A stretch of DNA of 64,000 nucleotides from Limnephilus marmoratus (lineage: Eukaryota > Arthropoda > Insecta > Trichoptera > Limnephilidae), in assembly GCA_917880885.1 (NCBI GenBank), contig OU862923.1, positions 25,745,770 through 25,809,769 on the forward strand. The letters run 5' to 3'. This document shows positions 55,893-64,000 of the stretch, piece by piece; position 1 is the first letter of the stretch, and every line of letters starts with the position of its first letter. The translations under genes and the position numbers were made by a program. Under the pieces are notes generated by a model, which searched no databases, was not told the origin of the DNA, and saw only the letters and a program-made list of their open reading frames with translations.

Positions 55893-56029
55893 AATATTGT
55901 AAATTTTCATTTCCTCAAACTCTTATCTATAAACTAACAATGAATGATTTTTTATGTAACGCATTAGGTAAAAAAATATGTATTGAAGAAAACTTACATC
56001 ACTCTATAAGAGATTTCTATTTTATATGC

Positions 56030-56585
56030 ACTGAAAAAGGAATTACTCAATTTCATAAAAATATTAAAAGCGTAAAAATTTTTTTTGAAAAATTAATAAT
56101 GTCTTTAAAAGAAATAATTTTTTTTCCCGGGCTTGATTGGGTTTACAAAGACCTACTCTACTGGCGAAACTAATTATTACTCCATACCAGGGTACCAGGT
56201 AACAATAATAAGTATAAACAAAAACTCTGATATTGGAATATCTATTTCCAACCAGTATAATGTTCTCAATATTAATGAAGTATTTAATGATTACGATGTT
56301 AATATTTTAAATATAAAATTTAAAGACGTAAATAAATTATCACATTATATTGCTATTTATCCTACACTTAAGTCTACAGTACAACAATTTATAGTAGAAT
56401 CAAAAAACATTTTATTGAATTTTAGAAATATAAATAATATTATTATACGAGATATGCATTTAAATATTGTAAATGACTATGCTAGTAATGATAAAGATGT
56501 GATCAATCAATATATGATCAATAAAAACCGGAATATTCTTCAACAATCTACACATTATAAAATCCGTAGGTATTTGTATTACTAA
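56030..56585 (+). pseudogene. Extra, decayed AP-endonuclease-like segment
   Basis: Two overlapping frames give ITQFHKNIKSVKIFFEKLI, then YYSIPGYQVTI, IGISISNQYNVLNINEVFND, HYIAIYPTLKSTVQQFIVES and IIIRDMHLNIVND. This parallels, block by block, the true endonuclease that follows (FHINIRS, YHLPEYNYV, IIAVYRTHGS, VAGDFNINI). Catalytic positions are lost (GDFN is RDMH, the ET box is missing). It may be a tandem duplication inside L-B or the remnant of a second LINE. Confidence 0.55.
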
Positions 56586-56663
56586 CTCTATGTCACACTC
56601 TACTTTGAAAATACTCTATACAATATTTAAAAGAAATCAATATCACATTAATATTTTTACTAA

Positions 56664-57029
56664 ATGGATGACTTCATAGCTAATGAATTAGAAAATAATT
56701 TTAAAATACAAGAATATGAATGTGTATACACCGATTCATGTAATGACATAATCTCAAAGAATCTCAACAATATTTTCATTTTTCATATTAACATACGAAG
56801 TATGGAACGAAATTGGGATAAATTAATTCTAAAATTAAACAATCTAAATAAAAAACCTGACATCCGAATATTATCAGAAACTTTTACTAATGACGAATCA
56901 CCCAACTATCATTTACCAGAATATAATTATGTTACAACCAAAATAAACATCAATAAAAATAGTGGTCTCGTCATATTCATTCACGATAAATTTAGTATTG
57001 TCAAACTAACTGAACATCCTATACATCTA
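56664..57029 (+). CDS. L-B ORF2 start: AP endonuclease N-terminal half
   Basis: The ATG at 56664 opens ORF2. FHINIRSMERNWDKL (40-54) and ILSETFTND (69-77, catalytic Glu72) are the first endonuclease motifs. The frame is interrupted after HPIHL by the insertion at 57030. Removing one copy of CTA(G) plus the insert joins CAT-CTA to GTA-AAC and restores the frame into 57356. Confidence 0.8.
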
Positions 57030-57356
57030 GCTTTTTACCCGCGTTGATCTACTCCGTTTTTTCAATACCCATACGCGGTATGTATATGTCATATTTCAAG
57101 TACCACGAGGCACGAGGACACATTCACTTGATTATAGATGTTTTTTACGAAAAAAAATTTTACTTTCGAAATATGCCTGAATATGTCAGCATCGTGATAG
57201 TTACACGAATATCCTAGCGAGCGGGAATAAATACTGTGACATAGTAGCGCTGTTATATCGGCAGTCGAAGTTAGCGTAACAAGGGCTGATACGGGCGCGT
57301 GTGAGGCATGGCTTTTGCCGTATCAACTGTTGTTACGATCGCGTGGAAAAGGCTAG
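57027..57356. mobile_element. 326-bp MITE-like insertion in the L-B endonuclease
   Basis: CTAG stands at both borders (57027-57030 and 57353-57356). Just inside are CTTTTTACCCGCG and, inverted, CCTTTTCCACGCG, so the insert has short imperfect inverted ends and a 3-4-bp duplication. It has no reading frame of note. The superfamily is not assigned. Confidence 0.65.
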
Positions 57357-59869
57357 TAAACTGTATTGAAATACAATTAAAACTCGACAAAACAAACTAC
57401 CACATAATAGCTGTTTACAGAACACACGGTTCGAATATCTCGTCATTTATAAATGAATTTAAACACATACTGTTAAAATTTAGAAATAAACTTTGCTTTG
57501 TTGCAGGAGATTTTAATATAAACATTAATGAAAACGTAGAAAATAATTTCAAAAATGAATATATTAATTGTATGACTGAATTTAACTTCATATCGTGCAT
57601 TAACAAAAATACGAGAGAGATAAAAAATCACACTCCATCTTGTTTAGACCATATATGGACTAACATAAATATTAAAGATATCGACAAAATGAAATCAATT
57701 GTTTGGAAAACGAATATAACTGACCACCATGCATGCATTCTTTTCTATGATAACAAAATTAAACATAAAAAACTTAATCTAAAAAAGTCAAAATCCTACA
57801 CAAATATGTCTATTTTATCCAAAAAACTAAGAAATGAACAATGGAACAACGTGTTAAATAGTTATGATACCGAGACTTGCTCAAAAAACTTTGAAAATAT
57901 ATTGTCTCAACACATAAAAAATTCAACTACTGAAACTACAGTCCGCATTAAATCTAAACTAAGAATTTTAAAGCCTTGGATAACACAAGGACTTATAATA
58001 TCAATTAGAAACAAAGAAAAACTTTACAAAACAACATTGAAAAATCCTCTAAATGAAAAAGCATACACTTTTTACAAAAAATTTAAAAATAAATTAACAA
58101 ACTGTATCAAACAAAATAAAGAAGACTATTTCAAAAATAAAATACTTTCTACAGACAATAACAATAAACAAATATGGAAAACAGTTAACTTAGCCATGGA
58201 TAACACTAAAAAAACACAAAAAATAAAATACATTGAACATGAAAATAAAATCATAGATGCTAATAATCAACCTAAACAATGTGCAAACATCTTTAATTCG
58301 TTTTTTGCTAATGTAGGAAAAAATCTTGCGAAAAATATCAATAAATCTTTTAACCCGAAAACACAAACGATTGAAAATGTACAAAATCATAGTAATTTAT
58401 CAAAATTTGAAAAAACCTCAGAAAGTGAAGTTTTAAAAATAATAGAAGGCATGAAAGGAGGTTCGTCTCCCGGATTTGACCTTATTACAGTACATTTTCT
58501 AAAATCCATGAAAATTCATTTGGTGAAACCAATTACTCATTTGATAAACTTAAGTTTAACAGAGGGAATATTTCCGACAAACTATAAAAATACAATTATT
58601 TCACCTATTTATAAATCTGGAGATCCTCAACAAGTAACTAACTATCGCCCAATTTGTCTAATCTCAAACATTGGAAAGATTTTTGAAAAAATTGTGAAAA
58701 ATCAATTAGTCAGTTTCCTAGAAAGTAATAAAATTCTTCACAAAAACCAGTTTGGTTTTATAAAGTCACTCAGCACACAAGAAGCTATTGCTAATGTAAC
58801 CTCATACATCAACGAATCATTGGATAAAGGTGAAAAATGTGCCGGTATATTTATTGATCTCAGAAAAGCTTTTGATAGTATATCCCATGAGATTCTACTA
58901 AAAAAACTAAACAATATAGGTATAAAAGACAATGCAATTAAATGGATTTCGAACTACCTAAAAAATCGACCGCAAGTCGTAAAAATAAATCAGATTAATA
59001 GCGATAAAGAAATATCAGACTTTGGAATCCCTCAAGGTACAGTAATAGGACCAATCCTTTTCACCATATATGTTAATGACACTTTTTTTCAACCACTACA
59101 TGGCCAAATTACTTCATATGCCGATGATACGGTATTAATAATTAGCGATAAAACTTGGGAAAAAGTAACATTTAAAGCCACCGAAGACATAAATATTTTA
59201 AAGAAGTTCTTCGACGTAAATTTACTATCACTAAATGGTGATAAAACATTTGTAATTCCGTTTGCAATACACAAAAATGATACCCCTAAAAACATTGACA
59301 TCATCATCCATGATAATTCCAAAACACATAGTAAAAATTATTGTATCCAAAACTGCACAATATTAAAAACAACAAACACAATCAAATATTTAGGAGTCAT
59401 TATCGATAAAAATTTGAAATGGAAGGAACAAATTTGTCAAGTTGTAAAAAAAATTAGAAAATTGATTTATATATTTTTAAGAATCAGAAATTTTTTATCT
59501 GTAAAAAACTTATATCTAATATATTACGCTTTGGTTCAATCAACTTTACAATATGCTATCATTAGCTGGGGATCCGCATACAAAACTAATCTTTCCCCAA
59601 TTGAAGTTGTGCAGAGGCTAATAATTAAAATCATATTGAAAAAACCTTCTGACTACCCAACGGATCAATTATTTAAGGAATTCCAAGTACCATCTTTCAA
59701 AGATCTATACAATAGAAATGCATTGATTCAAACTATAAAAGAAAAAGAAAAATATCAATTTATAACTGAAAACCGTACTAGACATAAATATATTTTCTCA
59801 TGCCCAAAATTAAACACTTCCTTTGCACAAAATTATTATACTTATCAAGGAAGACTTATTTTCAACTGA
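57356..59869 (+). CDS. L-B ORF2: endonuclease C-terminal half and reverse transcriptase
   Basis: The frame is open from 57308, but its first 16 codons belong to the insertion; LINE homology starts at VNCIEIQL. Counting from 57308: endonuclease motifs GDFNIN (67-72), SCLDHIW (111-117) and TDHHACIL (138-145); RT motif A FIDLRKAFDSISH with Asp517; motif B GIPQG at 573-577; motif C YADD with Asp606-607. C-terminal NTIKYLGVIIDKNLKW and YAIISWGSAYK parallel L-A. All catalytic residues are present. A TGA at 59870 follows RLIFN, and the family C-terminus (LPDEIRKINDK) continues in frame to ~59974, so the stop looks premature. Confidence 0.9.
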   Translation, partial: VNCIEIQLKLDKTNYHIIAVYRTHGSNISSFINEFKHILLKFRNKLCFVAGDFNININENVENNFKNEYINCMTEFNFISCINKNTREIKNHTPSCLDHIWTNINIKDIDKMKSIVWKTNITDHHACILFYDNKIKHKKLNLKKSKSYTNMSILSKKLRNEQWNNVLNSYDTETCSKNFENILSQHIKNSTTETTVRIKSKLRILKPWITQGLIISIRNKEKLYKTTLKNPLNEKAYTFYKKFKNKLTNCIKQNKEDYFKNKILSTDNNNKQIWKTVNLAMDNTKKTQKIKYIEHENKIIDANNQPKQCANIFNSFFANVGKNLAKNINKSFNPKTQTIENVQNHSNLSKFEKTSESEVLKIIEGMKGGSSPGFDLITVHFLKSMKIHLVKPITHLINLSLTEGIFPTNYKNTIISPIYKSGDPQQVTNYRPICLISNIGKIFEKIVKNQLVSFLESNKILHKNQFGFIKSLSTQEAIANVTSYINESLDKGEKCAGIFIDLRKAFDSISHEILLKKLNNIGIKDNAIKWISNYLKNRPQVVKINQINSDKEISDFGIPQGTVIGPILFTIYVNDTFFQPLHGQITSYADDTVLIISDKTWEKVTFKATEDINILKKFFDVNLLSLNGDKTFVIPFAIHKNDTPKNIDIIIHDNSKTHSKNYCIQNCTILKTTNTIKYLGVIIDKNLKWKEQICQVVKKIRKLIYIFLRIRNFLSVKNLYLIYYALVQSTLQYAIISWGSAYKTNLSPIEVVQRLIIKIILKKPSDYPTDQLFKEFQVPSFKDLYNRNALIQTIKEKEKYQFITENRTRHKYIFSCPKLNTSFAQNYYTYQGRLIFN

Positions 59870-59974
59870 TTACCGGATGAAATTAGAAAAATTAATGATA
59901 AAATCCAATTAATAAACACTGTTAAAAAATATTTTAAAGATAATATAAAAAAAAAAAGTTTCCGACTAATCTAA
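59870..59974 (+). pseudogene. L-B ORF2 tail beyond the premature stop
   Basis: In frame after TGA: LPDEIRKINDK, LINTVKKYFKDN and a TAA. It matches the usual LINE ending ...YNxLPxEIR. Confidence 0.7.
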
Positions 59975-60147
59975 TCTCAAGAACAACTACTTATAACTCA
60001 GTTTCCAAGTGATACTCTGTTCTTCAAATAAGTTAAATTTTGTATTGTTTTTAGCAACTAATTACATATCACAAAACTTACAACTTATTGTTTTTTACAT
60101 TCACATTGTAATTTAAGAACTTAAATATAGCATTAAAAATGTACACT

Positions 60148-60185
60148 ACTCTTCCAGACACAAGCTAATGCTTCCATGGAAGAGT
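60148..60185 (+). promoter_or_regulatory. 3'-UTR hairpin of LINE L-B
   Basis: ACTCTTCC and GGAAGAGT pair across a 22-base loop; identical in the second copy at 62377-62414. Confidence 0.55.
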
Positions 60186-60300
60186 GGTATTAACGTATTT
60201 TAAAATGAACATGTACGCAAATTACTACATTATCTAAATGTATATTATATTTTATATGCTAAAATAAATAAATAAACAAAAAAAAAAAAATAAAAAAAAT

Positions 60301-60326
60301 ATACCAAATGACAGTAAGTTCGACGT
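60301..60326. repeat. Right 26-bp target-site duplication of LINE L-B
   Basis: Perfect copy of 54677-54702, right after the A-rich tail. Confidence 0.95.
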
Positions 60327-60510
60327 GAAAAAAATTTTTTTTCATTAATTTTTATTTTAGTAATTTGTACATTAAAGTACAAATATACCAAATGACAGTC
60401 ATTTGGTATACAATCGTATACCAAATGACAGTAAGTTCAACGTGAAAAAAAAAAAATTTCATTAATTTTTATTTTCGTAATTTGTACATTAAAGTTTACA
60501 AATTGCTTAT
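60301..60510. repeat. Target-site unit repeated in tandem
   Basis: The ~85-bp unit at 60301-60385 (ATACCAAATGACAGT, homopolymer A/T, ATTTGTACATTAAAGT) returns at about 60417-60500. Between them ACCAAATGAC and GTCATTTGGT form a short perfect palindrome (60387-60407). Confidence 0.85.
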
Positions 60511-60561
60511 TAATTATAACATTACAAATTACATACTATATTTTTTCAAGTTTGATGTAGC

Positions 60562-60720
60562 TCAATACAGCTTGAACCTTCCAATTGGTGCGGACTTTAA
60601 AGTTTCATCCCTTTGTACAGTGAACTGTTCTGCGTATTCGCTTTGTCCTTTTTTGTAGCCTGATTTCTTTGCACGTCCTTGTGTTATGTCTGTGAATGTC
60701 CTTATTGTATATATTTTTAT
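60562..60720 (-). other. Possible short coding segment, unrecognised
   Basis: The minus strand has a ~50-codon open segment ending at a TGA (60564-60562) with balanced residues: RTFTDITQGRAKKSGYKKGQ and EYAEQFTVQRDET, ending APIGRFKLY. It starts without ATG and could be a terminal exon or a LINE/other repeat remnant. I do not recognise it. Confidence 0.25.
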
Positions 60721-60835
60721 TTGATTAGAATTTTTTATTTTTTTATTGTGTATTTTATTTATATATAAAATTTGACATCTTATATCTAATGTTTTCTTTT
60801 CTATGACTACTACAATATTATTTACTACCTACTGA

Positions 60836-61400
60836 CTAAAATTTGGACTTTACAACATTAAGACATAATCCACGAAAAACTGCAAGACTTTTAGCCTCCT
60901 TAACATTGAACATTTTAAAACCTTTATAATAAATATTATTTTGTGTTCCCGATAAATTTGTTTTAGGAAGCCTAAAATCGTTGCAGTTTCTCGTAGGATA
61001 ACAATGAACTGTAATGTTGATTCTAACATTATTCAACATATAATCAGGTAACAGGTTGTTTACTATTTTATGAATAAATATCGTCGTGTTCAAGGTCAGC
61101 ATCTGTTTCACGGTTAGCCAAATTAGTTCCTTTAAAATTTTATTTCCTTTTGAAAATCTATTTTTCCGAAGTATTATTTTCATTCCTCTAGTTTGGAGAA
61201 TTTGAATCTTATTTTGTTCTTTTTCATTACAGAGGAAAAGAATAGTTGAGCAATAGTTAGAGTGTGGAGCAATTGAGTTACTAATAGTGATTGCAGTTTT
61301 TCTGGAAAGTTTTTGCTGAATTTTTCCCGAAAAAGATATCTTTTCAAGACCCCGCTTTCAGAATTTCTTCTGAAATAAAACATACATCCCTTCAACGTTT
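60836..61400 (-). pseudogene. LINE reverse transcriptase C-terminus (L-D)
   Basis: Two frames (61395-61180 and 61183-60836) give IAPHSNYCSTI-like sequence, RGMKIILRKNRFSKGNKIL, LTVKQMLTLNTTIFIHKIVN, NLLPDYM, YPTRNCNDFRLPKTN and FKMFN, the C-terminal domain of a CR1/L2-type protein from yet another family. A frameshift near 61190 and loss of the polymerase core show it is dead. Confidence 0.7.
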
Positions 61401-62284
61401 TAAGTTTTAAATTAATTTATTGTTGTGAAAGAGCAATGTCACCTAATCTCAAATGTATGTTAATACCTCCATCGTCGCATTTAACCCTACGATTACAATA
61501 CAGCCCAGCTACAGAGAATAGCTCTATATCTGTCATCGTCTTATCTCCCGTTTGTCCAACTACACAGTATACCGTCAAGATTAATTATTATCATCGAGTT
61601 GCGTATTCATATTTCAGAGTTGTGTTATTCAAAATCAGTTGTATACAAGTGCCTTTTTGCACGTTAACATCGATCAGGCATATTATGAGAGTAATTATTA
61701 GAGGTATCTATACTAGTTTTTCTGTTAAAACCAAAGATATTGAAATACAAATGAGATATGCTATGATGTCCCCGCGACTGTGGGCGGACTACTACCTAAT
61801 CGGAGTAGTTTGCATACGAAAAGAATTTGGTCATTTAGTTGATTTTTTTAAGGTGTACAGTAGTATTCGTTAACAAAATAGTATGAATACGGAAAGAATT
61901 CGTTCATTTAGTTTAACGATCGTTTACTTTATTCGTTCATTTAGTTTATTCGTTATTTATTCGTTAATTAATTGGTAAATATTATCAGCGACACCACGAA
62001 GCGCAGTCCTACCCAGTAAAAACAGCGGATGGCACATCTCTTATATTTCAATATCTTTGGTTAAAACCTTGCGTCCAAAAAATGTATGGTTCTAATATTC
62101 TTATTTATTAAATCAAAAACATAATTTCCGCTTAAATAATGAGATTTGTAAGTAGGTACTTAAGTACCTATCTACTTAATTTATGAAACTTATTTTTTTA
62201 CATTTCACTTACGGAATTGTACATTTTTATCAAAGAAATACATTATCCAAATAGTAAAATTACTTGATAGTAGAAAAATACTTA
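61401..62284. other. AT-rich spacer, nothing firmly recognised
   Basis: A 145-codon frame (61436-61873) has no motif or coding bias I can support. 61880-61975 has repeated TTCGTTCATTTAGTTTA words. Confidence 0.4.
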
Positions 62285-62530
62285 TAATTACATAACACCG
62301 AACTTACAGCTTATTGTTTTTTACATTCACATTGTAATTTACTCATAATATAATATACTTATAAAAAATGTACACTACTCTTCCAGACACAAGCTAATGC
62401 TTCCATGGAAGAGTGGTATTAAAATATTTGAACATGAACATGTACGCAAATTATTACATCATCTAAATGTACATTATATTTTTTATTTTATGTAACCTGT
62501 AAATAAATAAAAAAAAAAAAAAAAACAAAA
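62285..62530 (+). mobile_element. LINE L-B 3' end, 5'-truncated copy
   Basis: Matches 60060-60290, including the 3'-UTR hairpin (62377-62414) and an AAATAAATAAAA tail with a long A-run. It holds only the UTR. Confidence 0.85.
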
Positions 62531-62574
62531 CAAAAACAAACAAAAAAATGACAATATTTTTTAAGGGGCGGACA

Positions 62575-63088
62575 GGGGCCGTTCATAAATTAAGTCACAC
62601 TAATTTCATGATTTTTTACACCCCCCCCCCCCCCCCCCCGTCCCTGTCACACTTGTGAGGCCCCCTCTCCCCCAGCGTGACGTCACATATTTTGCGATTT
62701 AACATGTAAGGGAACGTACCCATACTACGTGACACGTTTAGGGGGGGGAGGTCTTCAAAATGTCACGCTCCATACAAATGAGCGGCGGGTTGCTTAGGAT
62801 TTTGGTCACCGGGGGGGGGGGAGGGGGGTTAAAAATTGGAAAAAGTTGGTCACGTAGTATGGGTACGTTCCCTAAGTTATTCGACACCATTTAATATTGT
62901 CACGGTTACACTAGCCCCATAACGGAGGGGGCGTAACCGGATACCGCGACGGAAGAGGTGTAATGGGATAACACGACGGAGGGGGCTTTAGGGAAATTGT
63001 GCATGTGACGTCACAAAACTCATGACCCCCCCCCATACCCTTTGTCGAACTTCTCTACTCCCCTCCCCCCCTTAAAGTGTGACGTAAG
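62575..63088. mobile_element. MITE related to 14442-14735, rearranged
   Basis: Left end GGGCCGTTCATAAATTAAGT and C-runs, GTGACGTCACA palindromes and the right part AAGTGTGACGTAAG match the 14442 family. It is split by a Harbinger-type MITE at 62710 and contains an extra ACGACGGAGGGGGC-like duplication near 62930-62990. The right terminus is lost. Confidence 0.6.
62707..62875. mobile_element. Harbinger-type MITE with TAA duplication
   Basis: 163-bp element (62710-62872) with ends GGGAACGTACCCATACTACG and its inverse, flanked by TAA on both sides. Two G-runs lie inside. No coding sequence. Confidence 0.85.
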
Positions 63089-63089
63089 A

Positions 63090-63465
63090 AATCATTTATT
63101 GGATAACCAACACCTCTGCAGTAGTAACCCCAAGTGGTTCGCTACGTTTGGTGACTTAGCAGAGGTAATAGGGTTCATGGGGTAAGGTTTGTGTCTTGGC
63201 GGCGGATGCGTTTGCCCACCTCCTGCATGGTGGGCCGGATCGAGAGTGACTGGCTGAGACCGGACGCTCTCGATCCATCCCATTTCACCTATACGTCCGT
63301 CACTCCTGGATACTCACCCCAGATTCTTACCTACCCTTCATACCTTTTCCTTCCCAGAATTTCCTCCCCACCCTTTTCTTAAAAAGGCCCTACATACAGT
63401 ATCTCCTAGGTGACACAGGACCTGATGGAAATAATTTATCTCAGGGTCTCCTGTGTGGAGCTAAA
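63090..63465 (+). repeat. S1 repeat, complete 3' end
   Basis: Begins ATTTATTGGATAACCAACAC, lacks the GGTACC head, and ends with the double stem at CTGTGTGGAG (63453-63462). The long frames across it are not genes. Confidence 0.75.
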
Positions 63466-63832
63466 GTAAAAAATACACACCGATGACAATAATTTTTTCA
63501 AACTTGTTTCTAGCCGGTAGGTAGGTACCATACTCCTAATATTGATAAAACGAATGCGAATAATAAAGTCTAAACAAACACGACGATTTCACGTTTGAAA
63601 AAAGAATCTTAAATAAACCATTAAAACAGCCACCAATTTGAAGTAGAAGCGGAACGTACAAACTAATTTACAGATATGCAAATCGCAAAACGGTCGAGCT
63701 ACGATCAGTCACGTAGAGTAAAATATTAGAAAATTTATGTAAATTGATCTTGAAATATGTGTAGGGTTAGTAATGTTACGATACTATTGATGCTTGTATG
63801 GTAACTATGAAAATCCAATTTCCTTGGTACAG
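63466..63832. other. Spacer, possible intron end
   Basis: Nothing recognised except the 3' part CAATTTCCTTGGTACAG, which could be a splice acceptor for the following segment. Confidence 0.35.
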
Positions 63833-64000
63833 AAGGCACCTCCACAATCCACAACCTTGTGGTTCTGTGCTGCGTGGAGCGCCAAGGACACCGCCAAGGA
63901 CATTCCGGACGCCAGTGATATCACTAATGATTTATTATCACTCCAACGCATCCGTGATCTTCCTCCGCATCGCCTGCCTCATAGTTTGCCAATGATCATG
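63833..64000 (+). CDS. Possible exon running off the window, unrecognised
   Basis: After TTTCCTTGGTACAG the base composition changes abruptly to ~54 percent GC. The frame from 63833 stays open for 56 codons to the window end (KAPPQSTTLWFCAAW, then DIPDASDITNDLLSLQRIRD). A second open frame exists to 63995. No domain is recognised. A single host exon or a chance GC-rich patch are both possible; the acceptor and lack of stops favour the former weakly. Confidence 0.35.

Larger units (their letters stand above)
54703..60300 (+). mobile_element. LINE L-B, CR1/L2-group, nearly full length
   Basis: A 5.6-kb insertion bounded by a perfect 26-bp duplication. It has a 130-bp 5' UTR, ORF1 with coiled coil and zinc knuckles, an endonuclease region, complete reverse transcriptase, 3' UTR with hairpin and an A-rich tail. 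It is inactivated by ORF1 frameshifts, an insertion (57030-57355) and a TGA at 59870. Confidence 0.9.

Noticed and set aside
57308..57355. ATG at 57308 as the start of an 853-residue LINE protein
   Set aside because: The first 16 codons lie in an inserted element; LINE homology starts at 57356 and continues the endonuclease that begins at 56664.
61436..61873. 145-codon frame
   Set aside because: AT-rich region without motif, promoter, splice or family match; plausible chance frame.

Overview
The window is repeat-dense, AT-rich eukaryotic DNA with no intact host gene. The organism is most likely an arthropod, probably an insect. The evidence is Helitron-like elements of the A|TC...CTAG|T type common in insect genomes (especially Lepidoptera), CR1/L2-, jockey- and RTE-type LINE fragments, Penelope-like element ends, tRNA-derived SINEs, and a decayed EGF-repeat fragment resembling the insect cuticle-anchoring protein Dumpy. 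The species cannot be fixed from sequence alone. Names such as S1, S2, L-A, L-B and L-J are labels used only in this annotation.

Layout. 1-5.6 kb: S1 repeat, RTE-type pseudogene, a Helitron-like element carrying a ~540-bp GATGTATG octamer array, the Dumpy-like pseudogene, and a Penelope-type end. 5.6-8.0 kb: a 5'-truncated LINE (L-A) with a complete reverse transcriptase and a ~33-bp target duplication. 8-14.7 kb: Helitron-like copies, S1 copies, a hAT MITE with perfect 8-bp duplication, and head-to-head SINEs. 14.77-18.46 kb: a DNA transposon with ~460-bp terminal inverted repeats around a decayed, unassigned transposase-like gene. 18.5-25 kb: small SINE, Helitron and fold-back elements.

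25.0-48.95 kb is the most striking block. An ~8.5-kb unit (A) is followed by a near-identical inverted copy (A', 33.6-42.3 kb) and then a direct copy with a 2.1-kb deletion (A'', 42.3-48.95 kb). This makes two giant palindromes whose centres and outer edges all lie in AT microsatellites. Each unit is bounded by diverged long inverted repeats. The unit interior is a mosaic of SINEs, S1 repeats, LINE tails, a Penelope end, a hAT-like element, a Harbinger MITE and Helitron-like copies. Each copy has private indels and substitutions.

49-64 kb: LINE 3' ends, a Penelope-like element with a GIY-YIG endonuclease and hammerhead-like motifs, a SPIN-like hAT element with a nested Harbinger that keeps an N-terminal transposase fragment, and a nearly full-length LINE (L-B, 54.7-60.3 kb) with a perfect 26-bp target duplication and complete RT. 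L-B is broken by frameshifts, a 326-bp insertion in the endonuclease and one in-frame stop. The last ~170 bases may be a host exon running off the window.

The parts do not form a pathway. The interactions visible are parasitic: the S1 repeat shares the 3' double-stem of the L-J LINE, suggesting it is copied by that LINE's enzyme; three LINE families carry a 3'-UTR hairpin; and short non-autonomous elements depend on absent hAT, Harbinger and Helitron enzymes. The best candidates for undescribed biology are the inverted triplication and the long-TIR transposon.
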